A DNA stretch of 33,960 nt from JAPLDA01 sp043783155. GTDB lineage: Bacteria; Bacteroidota; Bacteroidia; AKYH767-A; 2013-40CM-41-45. Of this stretch, positions 15,721 to 23,982 are shown piece after piece; within the stretch, counting starts at the first letter, position 1, and each line of letters begins with the position of its first letter. Both the position numbers and the translations under genes were made by a program. The stretch is taken from positions 1 to 33,960 of the forward strand of contig JAYVZS010000059.1 in assembly GCA_043783155.1 (NCBI GenBank). The letters run 5' to 3'. Under the pieces are notes generated by a model that was not told where the DNA came from, made no database searches, and was given only the letters and a program-made list of their open reading frames with translations.

Positions 15721-17189
15721 AATTGTTTGCGTAAACGGGCAACTGGAATCGACAGCATCTCACGGTATTTCGCCACAGTTCTCCGGGCAATGTTGTAACC
15801 CTTTTCATTGAGAATTTTTGTAAGCGCGTCATCGGTAATCGGATGCCTTTTGTCTTCGGCAGAAATACAATCGGTGAGAATCTGTTTTACCTCTTTGCTT
15901 GAAACTTCTTCTCCGCTTTCTGTCTGCATTCCTTCCGAGAAAAAACTTTTCAAAAGAAACGTACCAAAATGCGTCTGCACATATTTACTGTTTGCAACCC
16001 TCGATACCGTTGAGATGTCCATGTTAACTTTTTCAGCGATGTCACGCAGCACCATCTTCTTCAGTTTTCGCTGATCACCTTCCAGGAAAAATTCATATTG
16101 ATATTCCATGATCGAACGCATTGTTTCAAGAAGTGTATGCTGACGCTGCCTGATCGCATCAATGAACCACTTTGCCGCATCCAGTTTCTGCTTCACAAAC
16201 TGAATGGCTTCACGGCTGCTTTTGGTTTTTGTTTTATCCTTGTTGTAATGCTGTATCATTTCTTTGTAATCCCTGCTAACCCTTAACTCAGGGGCATTGC
16301 GGGAATTCAGCGTAAGTTCAAGCACACCATCGTTGTAAGTAATAATAAAATCGGGGATGATGTGCTGAATGGATTTCTGTCCTTCACTGGCAGTGCTTCC
16401 GGGGCGCGGATTCAGTTTCAGAATTTCATTCATCCCGGTTTTCAATTCCTCTTCCATGATGTTCATGTCGCGCATTATTTTTTCATAATGTTTCCTTGAA
16501 AACTCTTCCATGTAATCGCGAAGAATTTTTTCCGCGAGCTGAACAGACGGACGTTTTTGATCTTTTCTCATTAACTGAAGCATCAGGCATTCCTGCAGGT
16601 TTCGTGCGCCAATTCCGGGCGGATCAAGCAACTGAATACGCTTCAATACTTTTTCAAGTTCTTCGGAGGTGGTGGTAATGTTCTGAGAAAACAAAAGATC
16701 ATCTACAACGGCATTGAGATCTCTGCGCAGGTAACCATCATCATCGATACTGCCAATCAATTGTTCAGCGATGTGATACTGCCGGTCATCAAGGTCGCAC
16801 TGGTAAAGCTGCGCAAGCAGCTGATCCTGGAAACTTCCCGAAGTAGTGAGGGGAGTTTCTCTTCGTTCATCATCAGCGGAAGAATTGTTGACACTGGTTT
16901 TGTAATCGGGAATCTCATCATCATCCATGTATTCATCGAGACTGATATCTTCTTCTCTCTCCGACAATTCTTCCTCGTCTTCATCAGTAACTGTTTCTTC
17001 CTCCTCGTCAGCATTGGTTTCCTCTTCCTCCTCTCCTCCTTCTTCCAATGCAGGATTCTCCTGGATTTCCTCTTTGATACGTTGCTCAAGTGATGACACA
17101 GGTATCTGCAACAACTTCATCAGTTGAATTTGTTGCGGCGATAATTTCTGTTGCAGCCTTTGCTGCAATCCCATTCTTTGTGAACTCAT
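15717..17189 (-). CDS. rpoN: RNA polymerase sigma-54 factor
   Basis: Sigma-54 directs RNA polymerase to -24/-12 promoters opened by AAA+ activators. The 490-residue protein has the Gln/Leu-rich activator-responsive region I (about 1-48: LQQKLSPQQIQLMKLLQIPV), a very acidic region II (about 50-95), the core-binding domain (about 110-290), the helix-turn-helix region (about 380-410, VNMDISTVSRVANSKYV) and the RpoN box ARRTVAKYRE near the C-terminus (about 471-480). No cognate enhancer-binding protein is encoded here. It has its own predicted promoter at 17233-17240 and is coupled to the PAP2-like gene by a stop/start overlap. Confidence 0.97.
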   Translation of the reverse strand: MSSQRMGLQQRLQQKLSPQQIQLMKLLQIPVSSLEQRIKEEIQENPALEEGGEEEEETNADEEEETVTDEDEEELSEREEDISLDEYMDDDEIPDYKTSVNNSSADDERRETPLTTSGSFQDQLLAQLYQCDLDDRQYHIAEQLIGSIDDDGYLRRDLNAVVDDLLFSQNITTTSEELEKVLKRIQLLDPPGIGARNLQECLMLQLMRKDQKRPSVQLAEKILRDYMEEFSRKHYEKIMRDMNIMEEELKTGMNEILKLNPRPGSTASEGQKSIQHIIPDFIITYNDGVLELTLNSRNAPELRVSRDYKEMIQHYNKDKTKTKSSREAIQFVKQKLDAAKWFIDAIRQRQHTLLETMRSIMEYQYEFFLEGDQRKLKKMVLRDIAEKVNMDISTVSRVANSKYVQTHFGTFLLKSFFSEGMQTESGEEVSSKEVKQILTDCISAEDKRHPITDDALTKILNEKGYNIARRTVAKYREMLSIPVARLRKQL

Positions 17190-17212
17190 TTATTCAATAA
17201 AAAAAATTAATC

Positions 17213-17227
17213 TCAACAACTTGTTGA
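17213..17227. promoter_or_regulatory. 15-base palindrome at the predicted rpoN transcription start
   Basis: TCAACAACTTGTTGA is a perfect palindrome around a single central base. It lies immediately downstream of the predicted rpoN -7 box, so it would cover about +1 to +15. It could be an operator or a small 5' RNA hairpin. Confidence 0.45.
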
Positions 17228-17232
17228 TGCCG

Positions 17233-17240
17233 CAAAAATA
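17233..17240 (-). promoter_or_regulatory. Predicted -7 box (TATTTTTG) of rpoN
   Basis: Exact TAnnTTTG on the minus strand, 43 bases before the rpoN ATG at 17189, in the gap between rpoN and the upstream gene. No clear -33 TTG was found. Confidence 0.5.
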
Positions 17241-17276
17241 AAAAGAATAATGGGAGGAAATGAATTAGGCGAACGA

Positions 17277-18338
17277 TTACCATTTATAAATCCATCCGTC
17301 TTTTCCGTGCGATTTCAGGCTGTCGGCTTCTTTTATCGCTTCTTCGCGGGTAGAAAATCCTTTGAAGCAAACCATTTTAAGGTTTTTGGCAGTATCTAAA
17401 ATACGGGCTTCTGAAAATCCTTCTGTCTGCAATGTTTTCACAAAAGATTCAGCATTTTCCCGAACCTGAAATGCTCCGCCGATGACAAAGTATTTTTGAT
17501 TTCCTGTTGAAACAACTACCTGTTGAACAGGAGATGCAACGGTTTTTAATTCTTCCTTCTCAGCAATTGCCGGAGGTGTAACGGACGGATTTATCGGATT
17601 TGCATTGGCGACATAAACAGTTTCAACTTTTGAAGGTGCAACGGGAGTTACCAATGAAGGAATCGTTTTTGTTTCCTGGCTGAGTTGTTCAGTATTATCG
17701 GTGGAAGAAAATGGATTAAGTGAACTCAGATCATGATGCGGAGTAATAACGTAAAGAACGTAGGATAACCAGAGCAATGGAACAGAAATAACAAGTGCGC
17801 TGATAATTCTCTGCTTTATTTTTCGAGAAAGCTTCAATGGCTTCTTGTCCTGTCTTTCCGAAGGCCGTATAGCAATCAGTTCTTTCACCTGGCTTTCTAC
17901 TTTCTGCTGAAAATCCTCCCTCTTAACCGGTAAATACTGAACAGTATCAAAACCGAAAGCATCACGCAGGTAGTTGATGTTTTTGACCGCATCAAACTGC
18001 AGATTTTTTTCTGCATCAAAATAAAAAGTTCCGATTCTTTCAATAATCAGTTTTTTCCCTTCTCCAAGTTCCTTCTGCCATTGGTTCACATGCCCTTCAA
18101 TCTGGTTGAGCGCATCGGTATACGAAAGCTTTTCCTGATTCGAGATGTGATTCGCTAACAGCCCATCGTTCTGTTTCAGAAAAATATTGAATGCAATTTT
18201 TTTTGACGGCGGAGAAAGCGTATGCTGTGTAGCATGAATTTTAGCATGAGTATACGAACCGAGAAACCCTCCGAAAGAAGGAACAATCACGCAATCGTGG
18301 TCATATAAAAGTTCGCTGATATGAGAATCAATTTTCAC
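17277..18338 (-). CDS. HU-CCDC81 and SPOR domain membrane protein
   Basis: GTG at 18338 is preferred as the start, because family members begin right before the conserved IDSHISELLYDHDCVIVPSFGG segment. The longer frame (to 18392) would add 18 residues encoded partly by an intergenic repeat. The 353-residue product has two HU-like CCDC81 modules in the N-terminal cytoplasmic part (about 1-145: VPSFGGFLGSY, IERIGTFYFD), a basic stretch, one membrane helix (about 176-199, IISALVISVPLLWLSYVLYVI), a Pro/Ser/Thr-rich linker and a C-terminal SPOR domain (about 285-353, KYFVIGGAF). The layout predicts DNA or protein binding inside and peptidoglycan binding outside, suggesting a link between chromosome and division site. 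That role is inferred. Confidence 0.88.
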   Translation of the reverse strand: MKIDSHISELLYDHDCVIVPSFGGFLGSYTHAKIHATQHTLSPPSKKIAFNIFLKQNDGLLANHISNQEKLSYTDALNQIEGHVNQWQKELGEGKKLIIERIGTFYFDAEKNLQFDAVKNINYLRDAFGFDTVQYLPVKREDFQQKVESQVKELIAIRPSERQDKKPLKLSRKIKQRIISALVISVPLLWLSYVLYVITPHHDLSSLNPFSSTDNTEQLSQETKTIPSLVTPVAPSKVETVYVANANPINPSVTPPAIAEKEELKTVASPVQQVVVSTGNQKYFVIGGAFQVRENAESFVKTLQTEGFSEARILDTAKNLKMVCFKGFSTREEAIKEADSLKSHGKDGWIYKW

Positions 18339-18375
18339 CCGGAAAATATTTCTGCTAATGTAAAAGAATAATCTC

Positions 18376-18400
18376 CAATGACCAATAGCCAATGATCAAT
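18376..18400. repeat. Intergenic CAATGACCAATA element, copy 1
   Basis: CAATGACCAATA (18376-18387) is followed by a related degenerate copy (CCAATGATCAAT, 18389-18400). The same 12-mer occurs at 28858-28869 in another intergenic region. Confidence 0.4.
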
Positions 18401-18452
18401 TATTTTTCTTCGGATTGAAAATTGTACTTTGATAAATGGCTCATTACAAATG

Positions 18453-19193
18453 CTACACTTTTGCTTTTATCCTTAGCAAATCATCTGGCGTATCAATGGC
18501 GATACTCTCAAATGGTGTGATTGCTGTATTGATTTTGTAGCCGTTCTCAATCCATCTGAGTTGCTCAAGTGACTCCGTAATTTCAAGTTTAGTTTTCGGA
18601 AGCAACGCAATCTCAAGCAACGTTTCGGTTCGGTAACCGTAAATTCCGATGTGTTTATAATAGGTGTTGTGTTTGATCCACTCCTGGTCAGGATAGTTGC
18701 GGCAGTAAGGAACGGGCGCGCGACTGAAATAAATGGCTTCAGAATTTTTATTCAGGATTACTTTTGCATTGTTGTGATTAAAAAGTTCGTCACTTGATTT
18801 TATTTCTTTGATGAGTGTAGCAATGGAGGTATCGGCAGCGTCGAAACAATGACAGAGCAAGTCAATTTGCTCCGGCTGAATGTATGGTTCATCGCCCTGG
18901 ATGTTGATCACCGCATCCCACTTGTTTTTCGTATCCATCCTGATGATCTCTGCGCATCGGTCGGTCCCGCTGATGTGTTGCGGAGAAGTCATCATCGCAT
19001 GGCCGCCGAACTCACGAACATGAGCCATGATCCGTTCATCATCGGTTGCAATCACCACTTCTGAAAGCAAGGTCGATTTTTTACATTGCTCGTACACACG
19101 CTGAATCATGCTTTTGCCGTCGATGTCAACAAGCGGCTTGCCGGGAAAACGCGTTGAACCATAACGTGAAGGGATGATACCGATTATCTTCAT
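18453..19193 (-). CDS. kdsB: 3-deoxy-manno-octulosonate cytidylyltransferase (CMP-Kdo synthetase)
   Basis: KdsB transfers CMP from CTP to Kdo, activating it for attachment to lipid A in the cytoplasm, an essential LPS step. The 246-residue length is standard. The N-terminal nucleotide-binding motif IPSRYGSTRFPGKPL (about 7-21), SGTDRCAEI (about 75-83), NIQGDEP (about 97-103), YFSRAPVPY and the HIGIYGYR segment match the family. It is on the minus strand with its own predicted promoter at 19228-19235, and is followed 114 bases later by the HU-CCDC81/SPOR gene. Confidence 0.97.
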   Translation of the reverse strand: MKIIGIIPSRYGSTRFPGKPLVDIDGKSMIQRVYEQCKKSTLLSEVVIATDDERIMAHVREFGGHAMMTSPQHISGTDRCAEIIRMDTKNKWDAVINIQGDEPYIQPEQIDLLCHCFDAADTSIATLIKEIKSSDELFNHNNAKVILNKNSEAIYFSRAPVPYCRNYPDQEWIKHNTYYKHIGIYGYRTETLLEIALLPKTKLEITESLEQLRWIENGYKINTAITPFESIAIDTPDDLLRIKAKV

Positions 19194-19227
19194 GAGACGT
19201 TTTTTTAATTCTTAATTTGTGAGGCAA

Positions 19228-19235
19228 CAAAAATA
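19228..19235 (-). promoter_or_regulatory. Predicted -7 box (TATTTTTG) of kdsB
   Basis: Exact TAnnTTTG on the minus strand, 34 bases before the kdsB ATG. The -33 element is not evident. Confidence 0.5.
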
Positions 19236-19346
19236 AACCATAATTGTTTTCCCGATCATATTTTTTTCAACAACACCATGATTTTTCAACCACCCTGTCT
19301 CATATTCACAAATGCTTCATTTTTTATTTTCGGAAAGCAGGAAGGT

Positions 19347-19439
19347 GAGAAAGTGAGTGAGATGGGGGGAAGTGTCTCATTAAAGAATTTTATTTTCTCT
19401 TTCTCAAATTCTCTCACTTTCCTACTCACTCACTTTCTC
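19347..19439. repeat. 15-bp perfect inverted repeat, 63-base spacer
   Basis: GAGAAAGTGAGTGAG (19347-19361) and CTCACTCACTTTCTC (19425-19439) are exact reverse complements. Pairing continues inward after a 2-base mismatch (GG 19364-19365, CC 19421-19422). The spacer holds TGAGA/TCTCA, which could pair inside it. It is downstream of the 1164-residue gene and could end its transcript. Confidence 0.65.
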
Positions 19440-19504
19440 TTCTTCTCAACGAATCGGTTGAACCTATCTCATTCGCATTTTCATCCTTCACAAATAAAAA
19501 ATGA

Positions 19505-22500
19505 TCAAAAGAACGCCCTGAACTGCACTCCTCCTGTATGAATCACATTGGACACTTCGGATTTACGGCCATCATAATTCAAACTCAGCTGCATCGAGTT
19601 AGACAGGTTTCGCTGGAGAGAAAGATTCCATGTCATATTTTTTCCGTTGTGTAATCCCTCAAGCATATCGTAGGCAATGGATGAATTTTCATTCGCGTTG
19701 AAAGCAATCGCGATGTAACTGAACTTGGCCGTGATGCTTCCTGAGCTCACAGCATTGTATTTCACTTCCAAACCGAATTTGTTTGTGAGCGTGCGTTCAC
19801 CAATAGTTCCTTCAACGTTTTTCTTCAGCGAATATTTATAAGATAACGTAGTTCTAAATGAAGAGGTCGGCTGAAAACTGATCCGTTGTTCCGTTTCGTT
19901 TGAGAGGATGTGATAATCACGCGTTGAAAAAAATTCAGAACTGAAACGCTTATCTCCATTCTGATAATTTGAATTCAATAATAATGAATGAGCAAAATTC
20001 CACCGTGCGTTTACTTCACGCGTTGTTTGTACGCGCGACTCAAAACCATTTGTAAGCAGCGACTTTGATTTATTCTGCTGCAACGTAGCATCCATTCCGA
20101 AAACGGCATTGCTTCGGTTAAAGAACAACGTGTTCCTGACATTTGAATTGTTAGAAACAAGGGCGGTATCATTAACGTTCTGGTTAAATGGATTGAGGGA
20201 GGACGCCAGTTTTTCATTTTGTGTTTTCTTATCGAGGCGAACGGAAAGTTGATTCGCAAAACGGGCAATCAGTTTTTGTCTTCCCTCCACCGACTTCATC
20301 ACCGCAGCCGGAGAAAGCATGAACACTTCATTGAACTGATTCGTTCTTGTGCTGATGTACTGATTGGTCGGAATATAAATTTTGATGTAGTCTGCTTCGT
20401 TGGAAAAAGCATCCACTTCAAATTCATTCAGCTGTTCAATATTATCATGGTTGTAATCTTTCCATGTATAGGTTCCCTGCCCGATAGCCACTTTTAGAAA
20501 GGAAAATTCTTTTTTTAATTCCTGTCCTGTTCCTACTTCGTAATAGGTAGAGGTACTCACAGCTCCTTTCCAGAGATTCAGGCCATAGTCGATGCGGTTG
20601 AGAAAAGTTTCAGCACCCTGCTGTTGTGTGATGGTTGAATCCAGCACGGCAAGTTTGCGATAGGTGGAAGTTGTACGCAACTGGCTGTTGGTATTCTTCA
20701 GTAACTCGATTGACAGGTTCGCCTCATCCGCTTTGGTGGCCTTTCTAAATACTGAAACAACAGGGGCGTAATCTGATCGCTGTTTGTAACTGAGAGCGAT
20801 TTTTGTTTTTGCCGAATCGATGGTTGAAATATATCCCTGGTATTCCTGGAAGTAAAAACTATTGGCAAACAATGAATCCGACGATGGTCTTAAAAATTCA
20901 TTGTGTTCGGTATTTTCTCTTCCACCGATTATAAATTTCCAGAAAGGATGAGAAAGATCAAAGTTGTGTTTGTAATAACGTGTCTTGTTCATTGAACCGC
21001 TTGTGTTCAGATAACTTCCGTTCCCGGCAAGTGCAAATCCATTTGCATGCAGGTTAACGCCGGCGGCATTCATCAACCCATTGTAAAAAGTTCCTTTCAG
21101 ATACGACTTCAGCTGATAATTAACGGAACCTAAAGTTGGTTTTGACAACAGCGTTTGAAATGAGGTGATGTGTTCATCCTGCTTTGCTGTTACAGCGCCT
21201 ACATTCCAGTCGCGCTCGAATTCAACCGGACGAAAACGTTCAAGTGGTTTAAAATTTTCATTGACATATTCATAGTTGAGTCCGGATTTCATTTTCCATG
21301 ATCGGAGTGTATCGGCTCCCAACATGGTTGTGTTTTCATAGATTACTTTCGCCGCGTAACCGGCATCATTGCTTTTATCTTTTGAAGAAAAAAGATTGAC
21401 GTCGTTGTTACTCAAGGCAAGTTCCACGGTTGCTTTATTATTTTTTGAAAAACGGTAATCTGTTCCAAGCGTTAACAGCTGCTGTTTTTTGGGGGTAATG
21501 AGCAATGAAACAGGAGCATACGATCCAAGATGAATTCCATTGACAGGTTCCACCCATTTGTAAACCCGTCCGTTCGCCGCCGTGATGTCCTGCACATAAT
21601 CGCCCTTGCCTTGTCCGACAATTGAAAAAGTAACCTGCCATTTCGCGCTGTCACGATTTGTTGAGTAAAGAAAAATTCCGGGATAGATTGCGTTAATTGT
21701 TGCAGTATCTTTTTTCTGATAAAGAACCTGGTTGTTGCTGAATGTCACGGTATCGGCTGTGGAAAAAAAAGCAGAATCAATCTGGTCGCCAACCGAACTC
21801 ATCACTGCTTTCTTCGCGCTGTCGAGTTGAATCTGCAACGGCTGATTTTTACTGTCCTGTTCCGAGTAGACGTTGAATTTTATTTTCAGCTTGTCCTTTT
21901 CAAATTCATCGTTGAAGTAAAGAAGCGAACGGGCATAACTTTTTTCAGAGTATTCAAACTCCACCACAACACGCGAATCCTTTGTGATCATTCGTTTGGC
22001 TGTGAAGGTGATTTGCGAAGTGTTGTAATCAATGATGTAATCGTACTGCGCGCCACGAACCATCAGCTGTCCGTCGATATAAACTTTTTCAGAACCGGCC
22101 AAAACGATGATGTATGCTTCGTTGTTACTACCCGTGAGGCGGTACGGACCCTGGTTGCCTTCCACTGCCGACAACACGTCCCTCGCAAATTTTCCTTTCG
22201 AAACGGCGCCGCTTGCGGCAATGTGCATCACCGATTGCTTTTTCGGATCTTCATTTTTTCCCAGGTTAAATTTTGAGGTGAATAATCCACCCTGTCCTTT
22301 TTTCAGAAAATTCATGAAGTAACTATCCGGTCGCTTCAATTCAAAATCTCCTGCAATCAGTCTGTTGTTTTCATTTGAAAGTTGAATAAAAACTTTATCG
22401 AAGTCCTGCAATTGTTGGGTATTTCCTTCCGGCTGAATAGGAATATTTTCATCGGTAATGGCGGCGAGTATTTCCACATCATCGCTGAGTTTTCCAGCCA

Positions 22501-22999
22501 GTTGCAGGTTAAGACTTGAGTTCACAAAAACATCCTGGTTATTTCCAAAAGTAATTCCACGCGAAATGCTTCCTGATTTTGTAAGTCCTTCAAACTTAAA
22601 CAAGCCGGCATTTTCCAATGAAGGTGTATAATAGAACGGATTGTATCCGGAAGAATTTTTCTGCACTTGCGAATAGTCTTTATGCTGATACGATTTACTG
22701 AACAAAAATGGAAACACTCGATACGTGATTTTCAAGCTGTCTTGTGTGAGTAAAGAAAATTCAGCAGATTTTTTTTTCCAGATCAGTTTTGAATTAACCA
22801 CATCAAAGAAATAGGCCGAGGTATCAACTAATTTATCCTTGTTGTCCATGATAAAAAAAGAATTCGGAACAATGCTTACGGAATCGAGTTGAACCGTGTC
22901 TGTTTTCAAAGAAATAGTTTTCACGCGCAGGTTGCCCAATCGTTGCGCAGAACATGTGATGGAAAATAAAAGCAGCAGCGGTACAAAAAATTTCCGCAT
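19505..22999 (-). CDS. Large predicted outer-membrane beta-barrel protein (SprA-like segment)
   Basis: The 1164-residue protein has a signal peptide (MRKFFVPLLLLFSITCSAQ). Residues about 135-225 contain LTKSGSISRGITFGNNQDVFV followed by LNLQLAGKLSDDVEILAAITDENIP, a pattern I associate with large Bacteroidota outer-membrane proteins such as SprA, the T9SS translocon. At 1164 residues it is about half the size of SprA. The middle has a beta-rich region (YIIDYNTSQITFTAKRMIT). The C-terminal half is a long run of alternating strands (TRYYKHNFDLSHPFWKFIIG, SFRTTLSYKYSLKK, KFGLEVKYNAVSSGSITAKF) ending in QFRAFF, consistent with a barrel with a terminal aromatic residue. Export or surface assembly is plausible, but the function is not established. 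Confidence 0.75.
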   Translation of the reverse strand: MRKFFVPLLLLFSITCSAQRLGNLRVKTISLKTDTVQLDSVSIVPNSFFIMDNKDKLVDTSAYFFDVVNSKLIWKKKSAEFSLLTQDSLKITYRVFPFLFSKSYQHKDYSQVQKNSSGYNPFYYTPSLENAGLFKFEGLTKSGSISRGITFGNNQDVFVNSSLNLQLAGKLSDDVEILAAITDENIPIQPEGNTQQLQDFDKVFIQLSNENNRLIAGDFELKRPDSYFMNFLKKGQGGLFTSKFNLGKNEDPKKQSVMHIAASGAVSKGKFARDVLSAVEGNQGPYRLTGSNNEAYIIVLAGSEKVYIDGQLMVRGAQYDYIIDYNTSQITFTAKRMITKDSRVVVEFEYSEKSYARSLLYFNDEFEKDKLKIKFNVYSEQDSKNQPLQIQLDSAKKAVMSSVGDQIDSAFFSTADTVTFSNNQVLYQKKDTATINAIYPGIFLYSTNRDSAKWQVTFSIVGQGKGDYVQDITAANGRVYKWVEPVNGIHLGSYAPVSLLITPKKQQLLTLGTDYRFSKNNKATVELALSNNDVNLFSSKDKSNDAGYAAKVIYENTTMLGADTLRSWKMKSGLNYEYVNENFKPLERFRPVEFERDWNVGAVTAKQDEHITSFQTLLSKPTLGSVNYQLKSYLKGTFYNGLMNAAGVNLHANGFALAGNGSYLNTSGSMNKTRYYKHNFDLSHPFWKFIIGGRENTEHNEFLRPSSDSLFANSFYFQEYQGYISTIDSAKTKIALSYKQRSDYAPVVSVFRKATKADEANLSIELLKNTNSQLRTTSTYRKLAVLDSTITQQQGAETFLNRIDYGLNLWKGAVSTSTYYEVGTGQELKKEFSFLKVAIGQGTYTWKDYNHDNIEQLNEFEVDAFSNEADYIKIYIPTNQYISTRTNQFNEVFMLSPAAVMKSVEGRQKLIARFANQLSVRLDKKTQNEKLASSLNPFNQNVNDTALVSNNSNVRNTLFFNRSNAVFGMDATLQQNKSKSLLTNGFESRVQTTREVNARWNFAHSLLLNSNYQNGDKRFSSEFFSTRDYHILSNETEQRISFQPTSSFRTTLSYKYSLKKNVEGTIGERTLTNKFGLEVKYNAVSSGSITAKFSYIAIAFNANENSSIAYDMLEGLHNGKNMTWNLSLQRNLSNSMQLSLNYDGRKSEVSNVIHTGGVQFRAFF

Positions 23000-23069
23000 G
23001 TTAAAAAATGATTGGAGGTTTCGTTGTAAATGTAAAACGAATAACGTTTGTCTTATTCGTATTGTACAA

Positions 23070-23077
23070 CGAAGATA
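23070..23077 (-). promoter_or_regulatory. Possible -7 box (TATCTTCG) of the large outer-membrane gene
   Basis: One mismatch from TAnnTTTG, on the minus strand 70 bases before the ATG at 22999. The same TATCTTCG variant occurs before the small barrel gene (14412-14419). Confidence 0.3.
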
Positions 23078-23113
23078 TGAACGAAAAAAAGCCGGAGATG
23101 TTTGATGGGTGGC

Positions 23114-23830
23114 TTACGCGAACCCTGCCACCCTCTTCACAAGCGCACGTTTCGCCATCGGAAGAAAGGTTTCTTCAAAAGGAATCACCATTTCAGTCTC
23201 GATCACATACGTAGCCGGGTTCGGCAGGCTTTTGTTATAGACAAGCAAATCTGACTTGATGGATTCAAATGTGTTGAGCAGCTTTTTTTCATAACTTGTC
23301 ACATACTGAATATGAATACCGCGGTACCGTTCAGCAGGATTTTCAAAAATACTGATGTGGTATTCATAGACTTTTGTATCACCAACTGTTCCGAGTTTCA
23401 AAAATAAATATCCGCTCTCATTATTCAGTGGGACAATGCCAACAGAAAATATTTTCAGATGATCTTCAATACGGTCATAAATCTTTTTCCCTTCTTTGAG
23501 ATAAAACTCCATCTGTGGAATCGAGTAATCAATGATGCTTTCAATTTCGCGGATTAAGCTGTCGTCCTCCGCAAGCTTTTCATAAATCACTTTGAATTGC
23601 TCGAAGTCTACTCTCGTTGCACGTCCCGGGAAACTTTCAAATAAATTTTTCTTGTTGTCTTTTAAAATTTTCAGGTTGCGGTAGTGTTCTACCAGGTCCG
23701 ACAAAAAAGGGTACAAACGATGTTCGGTAAAATTATCACTGACGTTTTGCAGGTAAGCAAGCAACACATACTTTTTGTATTCGAAGTCGATGTGATTTTC
23801 CGTGATCCAGTTTTTGCTGAGTGATTCCAT
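23114..23830 (-). CDS. Conserved hypothetical protein
   Basis: The 238-residue protein has no signal peptide or membrane segment and is probably cytoplasmic. The N-terminal half is mostly helical and charged (YKKYVLLAYLQNVSDNF, LKILKDNKKNLFE), with a possible coiled coil to about residue 130. The C-terminal half is beta-rich (IVPLNNESGYLFLKLG, VYEYHISIF, IHIQYVTSYEKKL). I do not recognise a named family. Codon and base use are like its neighbours, and it ends 114 bases upstream of the large outer-membrane gene on the same strand. A link to envelope functions is only contextual. Confidence 0.7.
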   Translation of the reverse strand: MESLSKNWITENHIDFEYKKYVLLAYLQNVSDNFTEHRLYPFLSDLVEHYRNLKILKDNKKNLFESFPGRATRVDFEQFKVIYEKLAEDDSLIREIESIIDYSIPQMEFYLKEGKKIYDRIEDHLKIFSVGIVPLNNESGYLFLKLGTVGDTKVYEYHISIFENPAERYRGIHIQYVTSYEKKLLNTFESIKSDLLVYNKSLPNPATYVIETEMVIPFEETFLPMAKRALVKRVAGFA

Positions 23831-23982
23831 ATCGCTGATGATAAACTTTATATATGAACGGAATTTAATGTAAAATGTTTCTTAACAGGTTGTTGAAAAC
23901 ATTGATGATCGACTATCCGTTGCATTTCTGATTTCAGTTAATTTCGTTCAGTCATAGTATTCATTTCCAAATTTACAACACA

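Larger units (their letters stand above)
19194..19504. other. 311-bp intergenic region with long inverted repeat
   Basis: The region lies between two minus-strand genes. It holds the kdsB promoter box near its left end and a large GTGAGTGAGA-type inverted repeat in the middle. An 87-codon frame at 19278-19541 is low complexity and is not called. Confidence 0.6.
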
